Positions 28,332 through 36,625 of a stretch of 64,000 nt of DNA are shown here, in pieces. Source of the DNA: Kribbella sp. NBC_00382 (lineage in GTDB: Bacteria > Actinomycetota > Actinomycetes > Propionibacteriales > Kribbellaceae); assembly GCF_036067295.1 (NCBI RefSeq), contig NZ_CP107954.1:2480001-2544000 (forward strand), in the 5' to 3' direction. Under the pieces are notes generated by a model that saw only the letters and a program-made list of their open reading frames with translations, was not told where the DNA came from and searched no databases. Within the stretch, counting starts at the first letter, position 1; each line of letters opens with the position of its first letter. A program made the position numbers and the translations under genes.

Positions 28332-29756
28332 ATGCAGACGCTCTCGAATCTTGTGGATGGCAAGCCGGTCGGGTCGCTCGGCGGCGCGACGTACGACGTG
28401 ATCGACCCGACGACGGGTGAGGTCTACGCGCAGGCGCCGAAATCCGGGACGGAGGATGTCGATGCTGCGATGCGGGCCGCGGACCGGGCCTTCGAGACCT
28501 GGCGGGACACGACGCCGGCCGAGCGGCAGCGGATGCTGCTGAAGATCGCGGATGCGCTGGAGACGCGTGCGGACGAGTTCACCCGGGTCGAGAGTGAGAA
28601 CACCGGCAAGCCGCTCGCATTGACGGCTTCGGAGGAGTTGCCGCCGTGTGTGGATCAGTTGCGGTTCTTCGCCGGGGCGGCGCGGGTGCTGGAGGGGCGG
28701 TCGGCCGGGGAGTACATGGCCGGGCATACCTCGTGGGTCCGGCGGGAGCCGATCGGTGTCGTCGGTCAGGTGACGCCGTGGAACTACCCGCTGATGATGG
28801 CGATCTGGAAGATCGCGCCGGCGCTGGCGGCGGGCAACACGATCGTGCTGAAGCCGAGCGACACGACGCCGGCGTCGACCGTACTGCTGGCCGAACTGTG
28901 CAACGAGTTCCTGCCGCCGGGTGTGTTCAATGTCGTCTGCGGCGATCGCGATACCGGCCGTGCACTGGTGGACCACGAGATCCCGCAGTTGGTCGCGATC
29001 ACCGGCTCGGTGCGAGCAGGCATGGAGGTTGCATCGGCCGCGGCCCGGCAACTTAAGCGCACACACCTGGAGCTTGGCGGCAAGGCGCCGGTTGTCGTCT
29101 TCGATGACGCCGACCTGGAAGCAGCCGCTGAAGCGATCGCAGTCGCTGGCTACTTCAACGCCGGGCAGGACTGCACGGCCGCAACCCGGGTCCTCGCCGG
29201 ACCACGCATTCATGACGACTTCGTTGCCGCGTTGACCGAGCAGGCTCGCTCGACCAAGACCGGGCGTCCGGAAGACGATGTCGCATACGGTGCTCTGAAC
29301 AACGCTGACCAACTCAGCCGAGTCAGCGGTTTCATCGACCGCCTCCCCGACCACGCTTTGCTCCAGACCGGCGGCCACGCGGTCGGCGACCGCGGCTACT
29401 TCTATGAGCCGACGGTCGTGTCAGCGCTGAAGCAAGACGACGAGGCCATCCAGCAAGAGATCTTCGGCCCGGTCATCACCGTCCAGCGCTTCACCGACGA
29501 GGACGAGGCGCTGCGCTGGGCCAACGGCGTCGACTACGGCCTGGCCTCGTCGGTCTTCACCCGCGACCACGGCCGCGCCATGCGGATGGCCCGCCGCCTC
29601 GACTTCGGCTGCGTCTGGATCAACACCCACATCCCGATCGTCGCCGAAATGCCCCACGGCGGCTTCAAAAACTCCGGCCACGGCAAAGACCTCTCCATGT
29701 ACGGCCTAGAGGACTACACCCGCATCAAACACGTCATGTCCAACATCGAGATCTGA
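28332..29756 (+). CDS. Aldehyde dehydrogenase (gamma-aminobutyraldehyde type)
   Basis: 474 residues from ATG 28332. An earlier ATG at 28281 falls inside the repeat operator and gives a non-conserved extension, so it was rejected. Landmarks: VGQVTPWNYPLMMAIWK, VLKPSDTTP, catalytic Glu247 in LELGGK and nucleophile Cys281 in AGQDCTAATR, and EEIFGPV-like QEIFGPVITVQRF. The GQDCTA motif and length fit aminobutyraldehyde or betaine aldehyde dehydrogenases. It would oxidise 4-aminobutanal from the oxidases/transaminase to GABA with NAD(P)+, closing the polyamine route in this locus. Confidence 0.92.
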   Translation: MQTLSNLVDGKPVGSLGGATYDVIDPTTGEVYAQAPKSGTEDVDAAMRAADRAFETWRDTTPAERQRMLLKIADALETRADEFTRVESENTGKPLALTASEELPPCVDQLRFFAGAARVLEGRSAGEYMAGHTSWVRREPIGVVGQVTPWNYPLMMAIWKIAPALAAGNTIVLKPSDTTPASTVLLAELCNEFLPPGVFNVVCGDRDTGRALVDHEIPQLVAITGSVRAGMEVASAAARQLKRTHLELGGKAPVVVFDDADLEAAAEAIAVAGYFNAGQDCTAATRVLAGPRIHDDFVAALTEQARSTKTGRPEDDVAYGALNNADQLSRVSGFIDRLPDHALLQTGGHAVGDRGYFYEPTVVSALKQDDEAIQQEIFGPVITVQRFTDEDEALRWANGVDYGLASSVFTRDHGRAMRMARRLDFGCVWINTHIPIVAEMPHGGFKNSGHGKDLSMYGLEDYTRIKHVMSNIEI

Positions 29757-29788
29757 ACCGGTACTAGCGGTCACTGACAGGTTCTCGG

Positions 29789-29818
29789 GCTGCTGGCGTC
29801 AAGCATGACGCCAGCAGC
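29789..29818. terminator. Strong bidirectional hairpin
   Basis: GCTGCTGGCGTC (29789-29800), loop AAGCAT, then GACGCCAGCAGC (29807-29818): a perfect 12-bp stem between the convergent dehydrogenase and LLM oxidoreductase genes. Downstream is CACCAAAACCCG on the plus strand, not a clear U-tract. Confidence 0.75.
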
Positions 29819-29884
29819 ACCAAAACCCGCCAGCCGGCTGAGCTCGTTGGGTGTGGGTGGCGGGCCGGTCGGCTTCGGCTCGCG

Positions 29885-30715
29885 TTAGCGGTAGGAGTCG
29901 AGTTTGGCGGTGATCTTGTCGAAGACGGCTTGTTCGTGGGGTTTCGGGGCGTAGACGACCAGTTCGTTGAAGCCGATGGCCTCGTACCGTTCGACCAGGC
30001 GGGCGAAGCCGTCCTCGGAGGCCCAGGGGTCGATCTGGCCGTACGCCAGGAGGACTCGGCGGATCTCGCGGCCGGCGAGGCCTTCGTCGAGGGTCTTCGA
30101 GCGTTCGATCGACTTGGCGTAGAACTCCTCCTCGGTCGCCGCGCCGGGGAACGTCACCCAGCCGTCGGCGTGGGCCGCGACCACCGCGAGTGCACGCGGA
30201 GCATTCGCCGCCACGATCAACGGGAGACGGTCTTGTACGGTCCCTGGCGTCATCGCGGCCAGCGTGTACGGGTAGTACGGGCCGTCGTGGTCGCTCACAT
30301 CGCCTGACAGCAGCCGGTCGACGACGGCAACGAACTCGGCCAGTCGGTCGGTTCGCTCGCGCGCGGTCCATACCGGCGTACCGGCCATGCCGTGGTCGGT
30401 CGGCCAGACGCCTGAGCCGATGCCGAGATCGAACCGTCCGCCGGAGACGTGGTCGAGCGTGGTGGCGGCCTTGGCGAGCACGGTCGGCTGGCGGAACACC
30501 ATGTTCGCGATCAGCAGCCCCACCCGGATCCGGCTTGTCGTCGCGGCCCAGCCGGCGATGATGGTCGGTCCGTCGTGGACCGGGATCGCGGCGTCGCGCG
30601 GGTTGCGCAGGTTGTCGCCGGTCCACAGCCCGTCGAACCCGGCCGACTCGGCGATCCCCGCCCAGCGCGCCGCGTCGTCCCACCCAGCCGGATTCACCTT
30701 GAGCCCGAAACGCAT
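29885..30715 (-). CDS. LLM class oxidoreductase, probably F420-dependent
   Basis: 276 residues from ATG 30715, with GGGAGGA 5 bp upstream. TIM-barrel luciferase-like features: MRFGLKVNP, GFDGLWTGDNL, RIRVGLLIANMVFRQPTVLAKAATTLDHVSGGRFDLGIGSG and LPLIVAANAPRALAVVAAHADGWVTF. This is the pattern of actinobacterial F420-dependent LLM enzymes, which transfer hydride between F420 and an unknown substrate. It stands as a single gene, convergent with the aldehyde dehydrogenase and divergent from the BadF-type gene. Confidence 0.88.
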   Translation of the reverse strand: MRFGLKVNPAGWDDAARWAGIAESAGFDGLWTGDNLRNPRDAAIPVHDGPTIIAGWAATTSRIRVGLLIANMVFRQPTVLAKAATTLDHVSGGRFDLGIGSGVWPTDHGMAGTPVWTARERTDRLAEFVAVVDRLLSGDVSDHDGPYYPYTLAAMTPGTVQDRLPLIVAANAPRALAVVAAHADGWVTFPGAATEEEFYAKSIERSKTLDEGLAGREIRRVLLAYGQIDPWASEDGFARLVERYEAIGFNELVVYAPKPHEQAVFDKITAKLDSYR

Positions 30716-30838
30716 CGTGTTCCTCCCGAAGTCCTGGTCCCCCAACCCTCGCACGCCACCAGTCCGTACCTCCGAAACGCTGCCCACGAGCACAGAACCC
30801 CGCCCGAGAGGCCCGCCCCAGTGGTCTACTGACGACTC

Positions 30839-31759
30839 ATGACCCACCTGGCTTTCGACGGCGGCCAATCAGCCCTCCGCCTCCGCGTCCTCCCCACCGG
30901 CACCACCGCCGAAGGCCCCGGCCACACCCACGGCCCCAACACCCTGCAATCCACCCTCAACGCCATCCACCAAACAGCCACCAAGGCTGGTCTGATCAAG
31001 CAGCCACCCGTAGCCTCCGCCGGTACCCACGAGGCGATCGAGGTTGCCGCGCTCGGGCTGACTGGGTTTCCGCGGGATCCGGGGGTTGCTCGGCAGTTGG
31101 CGGCCGGCATCGCGGAGGTGTTGCAGGCACGGGAGGTGCGGTTGACGCAGGACATGGTGACGGCTCATGCGGGGGCGCTGCCGGATGGGTACGGAGTGGT
31201 GGTTGCCGCTGGCACGGGACTCGTCTGCTTGGCGGTGGATCGGGACGGGGCTTGGCACAAGGTCGACGGGGACGGGTACCTGTTCGGCGACGCGGGGAGT
31301 GCCTTTGCGATCGGGCGCGCCGGGCTGGTCGCAGTACAGAGAGCAAGAGATGGGCGTGGTTCTGCGACCGCGTTGGCCGACACGACGCTTGACCCGATCG
31401 CGCTCTACTCGTCTCCGACGCTGGTGGACGAGGTCGCGCGGTTCGCTCCGGAGGTACTACGACGTGCTGCGGAAGACGACCCTGTTGCCCAGAGCATCGT
31501 CACCGGAGCAGCCGCCGACATCGCCGAGACCATCGCGACCGCGATCGGCCAACTGACAAGCAACGAACCCGTCCCCGTCGCCTGCGTCGGCGGCCTGTTC
31601 GCTGGAGCCGGCGAGCAACTCACCGAACCCCTCCGCGCACTCCTGCCCGACCGCGCCCACCTCACCGAACCAGCCGGCAACTCCCTGGACGGCGCCGAAC
31701 GCCTCGCCACCGAGCCACCCGGACCGTACGCCGACCTGCTCGTCATCCACCGCAACTGA
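30839..31759 (+). CDS. BadF/BadG/BcrA/BcrD-type ATPase (N-acetylglucosamine kinase-like)
   Basis: 306 residues. ASKHA-fold motifs: LAFDGGQSALRLRV (phosphate 1, residues 4-17), LTQDMVTAHAGAL (catalytic region), VVAAGTGLVCLAV (phosphate 2) and GDGYLFGDAGSAFAIGRAGL, then VACVGGLFAGAG near the C-terminus. This group includes N-acetylglucosamine kinases, so an amino sugar or sugar may be phosphorylated. The gene shows abrupt composition changes: C-rich at both ends and G-rich in the middle (about 31030-31470). A short TCCAC/GTGGA hairpin (31762-31775) follows the stop. Confidence 0.8.
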   Translation: MTHLAFDGGQSALRLRVLPTGTTAEGPGHTHGPNTLQSTLNAIHQTATKAGLIKQPPVASAGTHEAIEVAALGLTGFPRDPGVARQLAAGIAEVLQAREVRLTQDMVTAHAGALPDGYGVVVAAGTGLVCLAVDRDGAWHKVDGDGYLFGDAGSAFAIGRAGLVAVQRARDGRGSATALADTTLDPIALYSSPTLVDEVARFAPEVLRRAAEDDPVAQSIVTGAAADIAETIATAIGQLTSNEPVPVACVGGLFAGAGEQLTEPLRALLPDRAHLTEPAGNSLDGAERLATEPPGPYADLLVIHRN

Positions 31760-31849
31760 GGTCCACCTTGGTGGAGGTTTGGCCGTCCTGCCTGTCTACT
31801 TGGTCTGCACATGCAGATCAGCACGGGGTTGACGGCTGGAGCGTTGAAA

Positions 31850-33112
31850 ATGAGTGAGCTGCTGCTGGCAGCGGTATCCCTGGACGTGACCCCACCACCG
31901 GGTCATCGCCTCGACGGATACTCCGCCCGCGAGGGCCTGGCCACCGGCACCGCGGATCCGCTCCGCGCGACGATGATCTGGCTCAGTACGGCCGACTCGC
32001 CCGGCGTGCTCTGGTTGAGCCTCGACGCGATCGCCGTCGGTACCGAACTGACCGCCGAACTCTCCGCCGCCGCCGGAGCCGCCGCCGGAATCCCACCCGA
32101 GTGCGTACTCGTCTGCGCATCCCACACCCACTCCGCACCGGCGGGCTGGACCGGCGAGATCCACCCCGTCATCCCCGTACGCCGCGAGCCGGACTTGTAC
32201 GAAGCCCTGGCCGCCGCCATCGCGTCCGCGCCGATGGAACGCCTCCCGGTCCGCGCGTCCTGGCGCTCGACCGAGGTCATCGGCCTCGGCACCAACCGGC
32301 ACCGGCGCAATGGCCCGCACGACAACACGGCCGGCATTCTAACGTTGCATTCCGTCGCCGACGGCTCACTCACCGCCGTCCTGCTCGACTTCGCCTGCCA
32401 CCCCACCACGTACGGCCCCGAAAACCTCCTCTACTCCGCAGACTGGCCCGGCGCCACCCGCACAGCCCTGTCCCACCTCGCCTCGACTCCTGTTGTGGGC
32501 TTCCTCCAAGGAGCCGCAGGCGACGTCAGCCCGCGTTTCACCCGCCAGGGCCGAGGTGCCCCCGAGGTAGCCCGTCTAGGCGGTCTACTAGCAACCCGCG
32601 TAGCCGAAGCCATCGCCGCCCCCGGCCTCGACCTCCCCTCCGAGGCCCCCACCATCCGCCGCACCACAGTCAGCCTCAAGATCCGGGACCTCCCCACCCC
32701 GACCGACCTGGAAGCAGTAGTCGCCACCGCCGAAGCCGGCCTCCACGCCGGCCTGGACGACCCCACCCAACGCATAGCCCAAACCCGCCTGGACGGCGCC
32801 CGCGGCCAGTCCCTGATGGCCGCCGCCAACCTCCCACCGACCCTCGACCTCCCCATCAGCGTCATCATGCTCGGCGACGTCGCCTGGGTCCACCTCCCCG
32901 TAGAACTCTTCGCCAGCCACGGCTGCTTCCTGCAAGCAGACAGCCCCCACCCCATCACCCGAGTCATCGGCTACACCGACGGCTACTACGGCTACGTAGT
33001 AGACCCAGACGCCGCCCACCAAGGCACCTACGAAGCCCTCATCACCTACTTCGACCAACCCACAACCCACCACCTCCTAACCTCCGCCACCAACCTCCTG
33101 TCCCACGAGTGA
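31850..33112 (+). CDS. Neutral ceramidase-like (alkaline/neutral ceramidase N-domain) protein
   Basis: 420 residues from ATG 31850 (GGAG about 9 bp upstream); an ATG at 31811 adds 13 weak residues. It begins LLAAVSLDVTPPPGHRLDGYSAR and contains VCASHTHSAPAG, LLDFACHPTTYGPENLLYSADWPG and FLQGAAGDVSPRFTR, which match the zinc-site and catalytic segments of the neutral ceramidase N-terminal family. No signal peptide is visible, unlike secreted ceramidases, and the C-terminal immunoglobulin-like domain is missing, so the substrate may not be ceramide. Such short proteins are common and uncharacterised in actinobacteria. Confidence 0.8.
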   Translation: MSELLLAAVSLDVTPPPGHRLDGYSAREGLATGTADPLRATMIWLSTADSPGVLWLSLDAIAVGTELTAELSAAAGAAAGIPPECVLVCASHTHSAPAGWTGEIHPVIPVRREPDLYEALAAAIASAPMERLPVRASWRSTEVIGLGTNRHRRNGPHDNTAGILTLHSVADGSLTAVLLDFACHPTTYGPENLLYSADWPGATRTALSHLASTPVVGFLQGAAGDVSPRFTRQGRGAPEVARLGGLLATRVAEAIAAPGLDLPSEAPTIRRTTVSLKIRDLPTPTDLEAVVATAEAGLHAGLDDPTQRIAQTRLDGARGQSLMAAANLPPTLDLPISVIMLGDVAWVHLPVELFASHGCFLQADSPHPITRVIGYTDGYYGYVVDPDAAHQGTYEALITYFDQPTTHHLLTSATNLLSHE

Positions 33113-33469
33113 CCGCCCACTACGCTCGCCGCGTACTACGACCTGCTCAGCACCCTCGCAACGCGCCAACTCATGCTCAGGCAGTCCGCCGTACTGGACT
33201 GCCCCATCGACGATGCGATCGCAGCCCGATGGCGGCAATTGGCCGAGCAGCACCAAGCCCGGCTGGTCGTCGTGGACTGCGTGTGCTCGGACCAGAGGAC
33301 GCACCGGGAGCGGCTGGAGGGGCGGCGGCGGGGGATTCCCGGGTGGCATGAGGTGGGCTGGGCTCACGTCGAGCGGATGCGAGCGGAGTACCCGCCGCTG
33401 TGTCGCCTGATCTCGTCCTCGACGCGATGAACCCCGTCGAGGGGAATCTCGACGGGGTTCGGGGGGTGT
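33113..33469 (+). pseudogene. Decayed P-loop kinase/AAA-like gene (N-terminus lost, frameshift)
   Basis: Directly after the ceramidase-like stop codon an open frame reads PPTTLAAYYDLLSTLATRQLM without a proper start or P-loop, continues through ARLVVVDCVCSDQRTHRERLEGRRRGIPGWHEVGWAHVERMRAEYPPL, and then loses frame near 33400. The continuation PDLVLDAMNPVEGNLDGV is in another frame until about 33469. The pieces look like the second half of an actinobacterial AAA-type small-molecule kinase lacking its first third. The end runs into the 192-bp palindromic element. An ATG at 33173 could still allow an 85-residue product, but this is unlikely to be functional. Confidence 0.6.
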
Positions 33470-33661
33470 TAGTACGACAGCCGGAGTTCGTGATGTTGGG
33501 TGGCAGGCCCGGACCGCCACCACTCACAAACCTGCCGTTCCACCCCGGAGCACGCCTGCGCATGCTTGGCCCGATGCGATCAGTTGAGGTTTGTGAGTGG
33601 TGGCGGTCCGGCTAACGCGACGACCACACGCTGAACATCACGAACTCCGGCTGTAGTACTA
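33470..33661. repeat. 192-bp MITE-like imperfect palindrome
   Basis: Outer arms 33470-33497 and 33634-33661 (28 bp, one mismatch; TAGTAC..ACAGCCGGAGTT..) and inner arms 33509-33533 and 33587-33611 (25 bp, perfect; ..GGACCGCCACCACTC..) face each other around a 53-nt centre. The element lies exactly between the decayed kinase-like gene and the yhgE-like gene, whose TAG stop is inside the right arm. It encodes nothing credible. It may be a miniature transposable element or a very strong bidirectional terminator. Confidence 0.7.
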
Positions 33662-35722
33662 GAGGGCTAGTTCTGGTTGGAGTTTTTTGGCGGGCCAGAC
33701 TCGTTGTTTGCGGGCTGCTAGGGCGGAGGCGCCGAGGCCGGCTAGGAGCCAGGCGGTGAGGACGAGGAGGTCCTTGCCGAGGCTGTTGCCGGGGCCGTTG
33801 TACATGAGGTGGCGGACGCCGTCGATGGCGTAGCTCATCGGGAGGACGTGGTGGAAGAAGTACAGCGGGGCGGGAATCGTCTGCCAGGGGAAGGTACCGC
33901 CGGCGGAGACGAGTTGGATGACCATCAGGACCAGGCCGAGGAACTTGCCCACGGCACCGAACCAGGATGAGAGCGCGTGCAGGATCGCCACGAAGGTGAT
34001 CGAGGTCAGCATCAGGTAGCCGACCGTCAGCAACGGATGCGCTGTATCGATGCCCAGCCCGAAGATGACCGCCGTGAAGACCAGCGCCGCTTGGATCGCC
34101 CCGAAGATTGCCGGGGGCAACCAACCGCCCAAAGCCACCCGGATCGGTGCCTGCAGACCGGCCAACGCTCGCGGCGACAGCGGACGCACGAGCAGGAAGA
34201 GCACGTACGCGCCGATCCAGCAGGAGAGGCTGAGGAAGAACGGAGCGAGACCGGCGCCGTAGCTGTCCGCAGTCGCCTGTGAGTCGTTCTTCAGTCCGAC
34301 CGGAGCGCCAAGGGTCTCCGCGACGGCCTTGCGCGCCTCGGGTGACGGGTCCGGGATCTGCTTCGCGCCGTTGGTCAGAGCGGTGTTCAGCTCACCAGCA
34401 CCGGTCTGGAGCTTGCCGACACCCGTCGCCAGGCTGTTGACGCCAGTGAGCAGTTGCCCCTGACCAGTGACCGCCTTCTGCTCTCCCGCCGCCAGCTGCG
34501 CAGCGCCGGATTGCAGCGAGCCGATCCCCGTCTTGAGCTGCCCAGCGCCGGTGTTGAGCTGTCCCGCACCGGCGGCAGCGCTCTTGATGCCGGCGGTCAG
34601 CGCCGGAGTCGCGTCGGCGAGCGTCTGCGCGCCGGTCGCCACCTGCCGCGCACCCGTCGCGAGCTGGTTGAGCTGCTTCGAGGTCGACTGGATCTTGGTG
34701 TTCGCCGCGACCACCGGGCCGCGCAGCTTGGCGGTCTCGGTCAGTACCTGGTTGATCTGCGCCTGGGTGAAGCCGCGTTCTTTCAGTCGGGCGGCAAGCC
34801 CCTGGTCGAGCGACGACAGATCCGACACCAGCGTGCTCGACGCCGTCGCCACCTGCTGCCCGACGCCCGCGATCTTCTCGTTGCCATCAGCAACTTGATC
34901 GGCGCCGTTCGCAAGCTTCTTCGTATCGGCCGGCAAGGTGGCCGTCTTGTTCTTCAGCGTCGTCAGCCCAGAGCTCAATTGACCGGCGCCGTTGGCGAGA
35001 TCGCCCGCGCCCTTCGACGCCGTGGTGAGTCCGGTGCTCAGTTTGCCGGCGCCCAGAGACAGCTGCTGTTGCGCGGTGTTCAGCTGACCCGCGCCCGACT
35101 GCAGTTGTGCTACGCCACCGGCGGCCGAGGTGAGACCGCTCTTCAGCTGCCCAGCGCCGTCCGCGGCCTTGATGATCTGCCCGTGGATGGTGCTGAACCC
35201 GGCCAGCAGCTTGCTCGCCGCCGTCTCACTCACCTGCGCGGCGACGGACTTGGTCACCTGCGCGACGACCTGGTTCGCGATCGTGTGGGCGAGGTAGTTG
35301 TTGGCGTCGTTGGTCAGCAGCTCGAGATTCGCCTGCCGGGGCTCGAACTCCGCGCTCGACGCGAGATCCGCCGAGAAGGACTTCGGCAGTACCAGCGCGA
35401 ACTCGTACTTCCCGTTCTCCACGCCCGCGAGCGCCTCGGCCCGATCGACCCGGTGCCAGTCGAAGCTCTTGGACTTCACGAGTTCATCGGCGACCTGCGG
35501 TCCGACGGACAACTTCTCGCCGGTGGACAACGTCGTACCGGCGTCCTCGACGACGACTGCCGTCGGGACCTTGTCGAGCCGGCCGTACGGGTCGTGGTTC
35601 GCGTACAGGTAGAGCCCGCCGTACAGCGTCGGGACGAGGATCATCGCGATCACGGCCAGCTTGGGCAACCGCCCCGCGGTCAACCGCCGCAGCTCGCTCA
35701 TCGCCATCCGGATCGAGGTCAT
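33659..35722 (-). CDS. YhgE/Pip domain membrane protein (ABC-2-type exporter-like)
   Basis: 687 residues. One N-terminal membrane helix (LAVIAMILVPTLYGGLYLYA) precedes a large extracytoplasmic region with the Pip N-domain (VPTAVVVEDAGTTLSTGEKL). Residues about 185-450 consist of many repeats of the type GAGQLxxGxxxL (for example GAGQLNTGAGQLKTG), a long helical rod. Five more helices follow (FFLSLSCWIGAYVLFLLV onward), as in ABC-2 permeases. YhgE proteins occur near type VII/ESX-linked and lipid-export genes and as phage receptors in Firmicutes. The gene overlaps the pseudo-ATPase gene as ATGA, implying a complex of the two. Confidence 0.9.
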   Translation of the reverse strand: MTSIRMAMSELRRLTAGRLPKLAVIAMILVPTLYGGLYLYANHDPYGRLDKVPTAVVVEDAGTTLSTGEKLSVGPQVADELVKSKSFDWHRVDRAEALAGVENGKYEFALVLPKSFSADLASSAEFEPRQANLELLTNDANNYLAHTIANQVVAQVTKSVAAQVSETAASKLLAGFSTIHGQIIKAADGAGQLKSGLTSAAGGVAQLQSGAGQLNTAQQQLSLGAGKLSTGLTTASKGAGDLANGAGQLSSGLTTLKNKTATLPADTKKLANGADQVADGNEKIAGVGQQVATASSTLVSDLSSLDQGLAARLKERGFTQAQINQVLTETAKLRGPVVAANTKIQSTSKQLNQLATGARQVATGAQTLADATPALTAGIKSAAAGAGQLNTGAGQLKTGIGSLQSGAAQLAAGEQKAVTGQGQLLTGVNSLATGVGKLQTGAGELNTALTNGAKQIPDPSPEARKAVAETLGAPVGLKNDSQATADSYGAGLAPFFLSLSCWIGAYVLFLLVRPLSPRALAGLQAPIRVALGGWLPPAIFGAIQAALVFTAVIFGLGIDTAHPLLTVGYLMLTSITFVAILHALSSWFGAVGKFLGLVLMVIQLVSAGGTFPWQTIPAPLYFFHHVLPMSYAIDGVRHLMYNGPGNSLGKDLLVLTAWLLAGLGASALAARKQRVWPAKKLQPELAL

Positions 35723-36567
35723 GCTTCGTCCTTCTTCTCGTCAACCACAGGCTCTTCGTCGTCCGCAGCCTCGACCTCAGGCTCGTCGATCTCTTCTTCT
35801 GCTGCTTCTTCGACTTCTGGTACTTCGTCCTCGACCGGTACTACGGGTTGCGTCGCCACCTCGGCCGCAACGGGCTCCACCGGAGCGACCGCCTCCACCG
35901 GAGCGGCCACCTCCACTGCAGCGACCGCCTCCACCTGCACCGGATCGGGCTGATTCACCGACCCCAGCTGCGCCGCCTCCACGCCCAGCAACCGCGCCGA
36001 CGCATCAGCACACGTGATCACCACGCCGTACCCGCGCGACGCCAGCTCTCGACCCACCGCGTACCAATCATGCGGATCCCCGCCGAGCCGATCCGGCATC
36101 GTCAGGATCACGAACTTCACCTCAGGCCGCGCCACCGTCAGCTCCGCGAGCATCTCGGTCCGCACCCCAACCGGCAGATGCTCGAACCGCCGCTCCGCGA
36201 ACGCCGCCCAGTCATGCTCGGTCAACCAAGCATCAACCGCCTTGCGCCCAGCCTTGCGCCCGGCGATCGCCAGCTCCTCGCCCACGATCGTCCGCACCGG
36301 CAGTGCGTCGTCAGGCTCAGTGATCCCCGGCGTATCGACCACAGCAACCCGCTGGCGCAGCAACCGACCAGAGGTATCGCCATCCAGCTGTACGTCACCA
36401 CCGTTCGGCTTCAGCCGCCCGGAGAGCCCCAGGGCGAGCGCCACATGCCCAGGCCCGGGATAGCCCGCCAGCAGGACCAACTGATGGTCACTGACGCGGA
36501 TCGACGTCGCATGCAGCATCGGTGCGTGCGGACCCTGCACGCTGATCGCGTGAGCTTTGAGCTCCAT
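35719..36567 (-). CDS. ABC-type pseudo-ATPase with acidic C-terminal tail
   Basis: 282 residues. The fold outline of an ABC ATPase can be followed, but the key residues are missing: the P-loop position reads LLAGYPGPGHVALALGLSG with no Lys-Ser/Thr, the signature position reads HLPVGVRTEMLAEL, and the Walker B position reads VKFVILTMPDRLGG without DE. The last about 75 residues are Val/Ala/Pro/Glu-rich and end strongly acidic (EEAAEEEIDEPEVEAADDEE). It probably does not hydrolyse ATP and may act as a scaffold or regulator for the YhgE partner it overlaps. A divergent TetR gene with clear operators lies upstream. Confidence 0.7.
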   Translation of the reverse strand: MELKAHAISVQGPHAPMLHATSIRVSDHQLVLLAGYPGPGHVALALGLSGRLKPNGGDVQLDGDTSGRLLRQRVAVVDTPGITEPDDALPVRTIVGEELAIAGRKAGRKAVDAWLTEHDWAAFAERRFEHLPVGVRTEMLAELTVARPEVKFVILTMPDRLGGDPHDWYAVGRELASRGYGVVITCADASARLLGVEAAQLGSVNQPDPVQVEAVAAVEVAAPVEAVAPVEPVAAEVATQPVVPVEDEVPEVEEAAEEEIDEPEVEAADDEEPVVDEKKDEA

Positions 36568-36584
36568 CGTGGACTACCCCGTTC

Positions 36585-36616
36585 AATACGGTTGTGTATT
36601 CAATACAGAACTGTAT
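36585..36616. promoter_or_regulatory. Tandem TetR operators between yhgE operon and tetR
   Basis: AATAC-N6-GTATT (36585-36600) and ATACAG-AA-CTGTAT (36603-36616) are two adjacent palindromes, each preceded by TTCAATAC. A promoter TTGTGT (36592-36597), 16 bp, TATCCT (36614-36619) for tetR lies across them, and its expected start site is close to the ATG at 36626, so the tetR mRNA may be leaderless. Binding would repress both directions. Confidence 0.65.
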
Positions 36617-36625
36617 CCTACTGCT

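Noticed and set aside
31811-31849. Upstream ATG of the ceramidase-like gene
   Set aside because: The extension has no family similarity, and the ATG at 31850 has a well-placed GGAG.
33173-33430. Independent small gene of 85 residues
   Set aside because: The frame continues upstream without a start and similarity crosses a frameshift downstream, which fits a broken gene better.
35719-36567. A working ABC ATPase for YhgE
   Set aside because: P-loop Lys-Ser/Thr, signature and Walker B acids are all absent.
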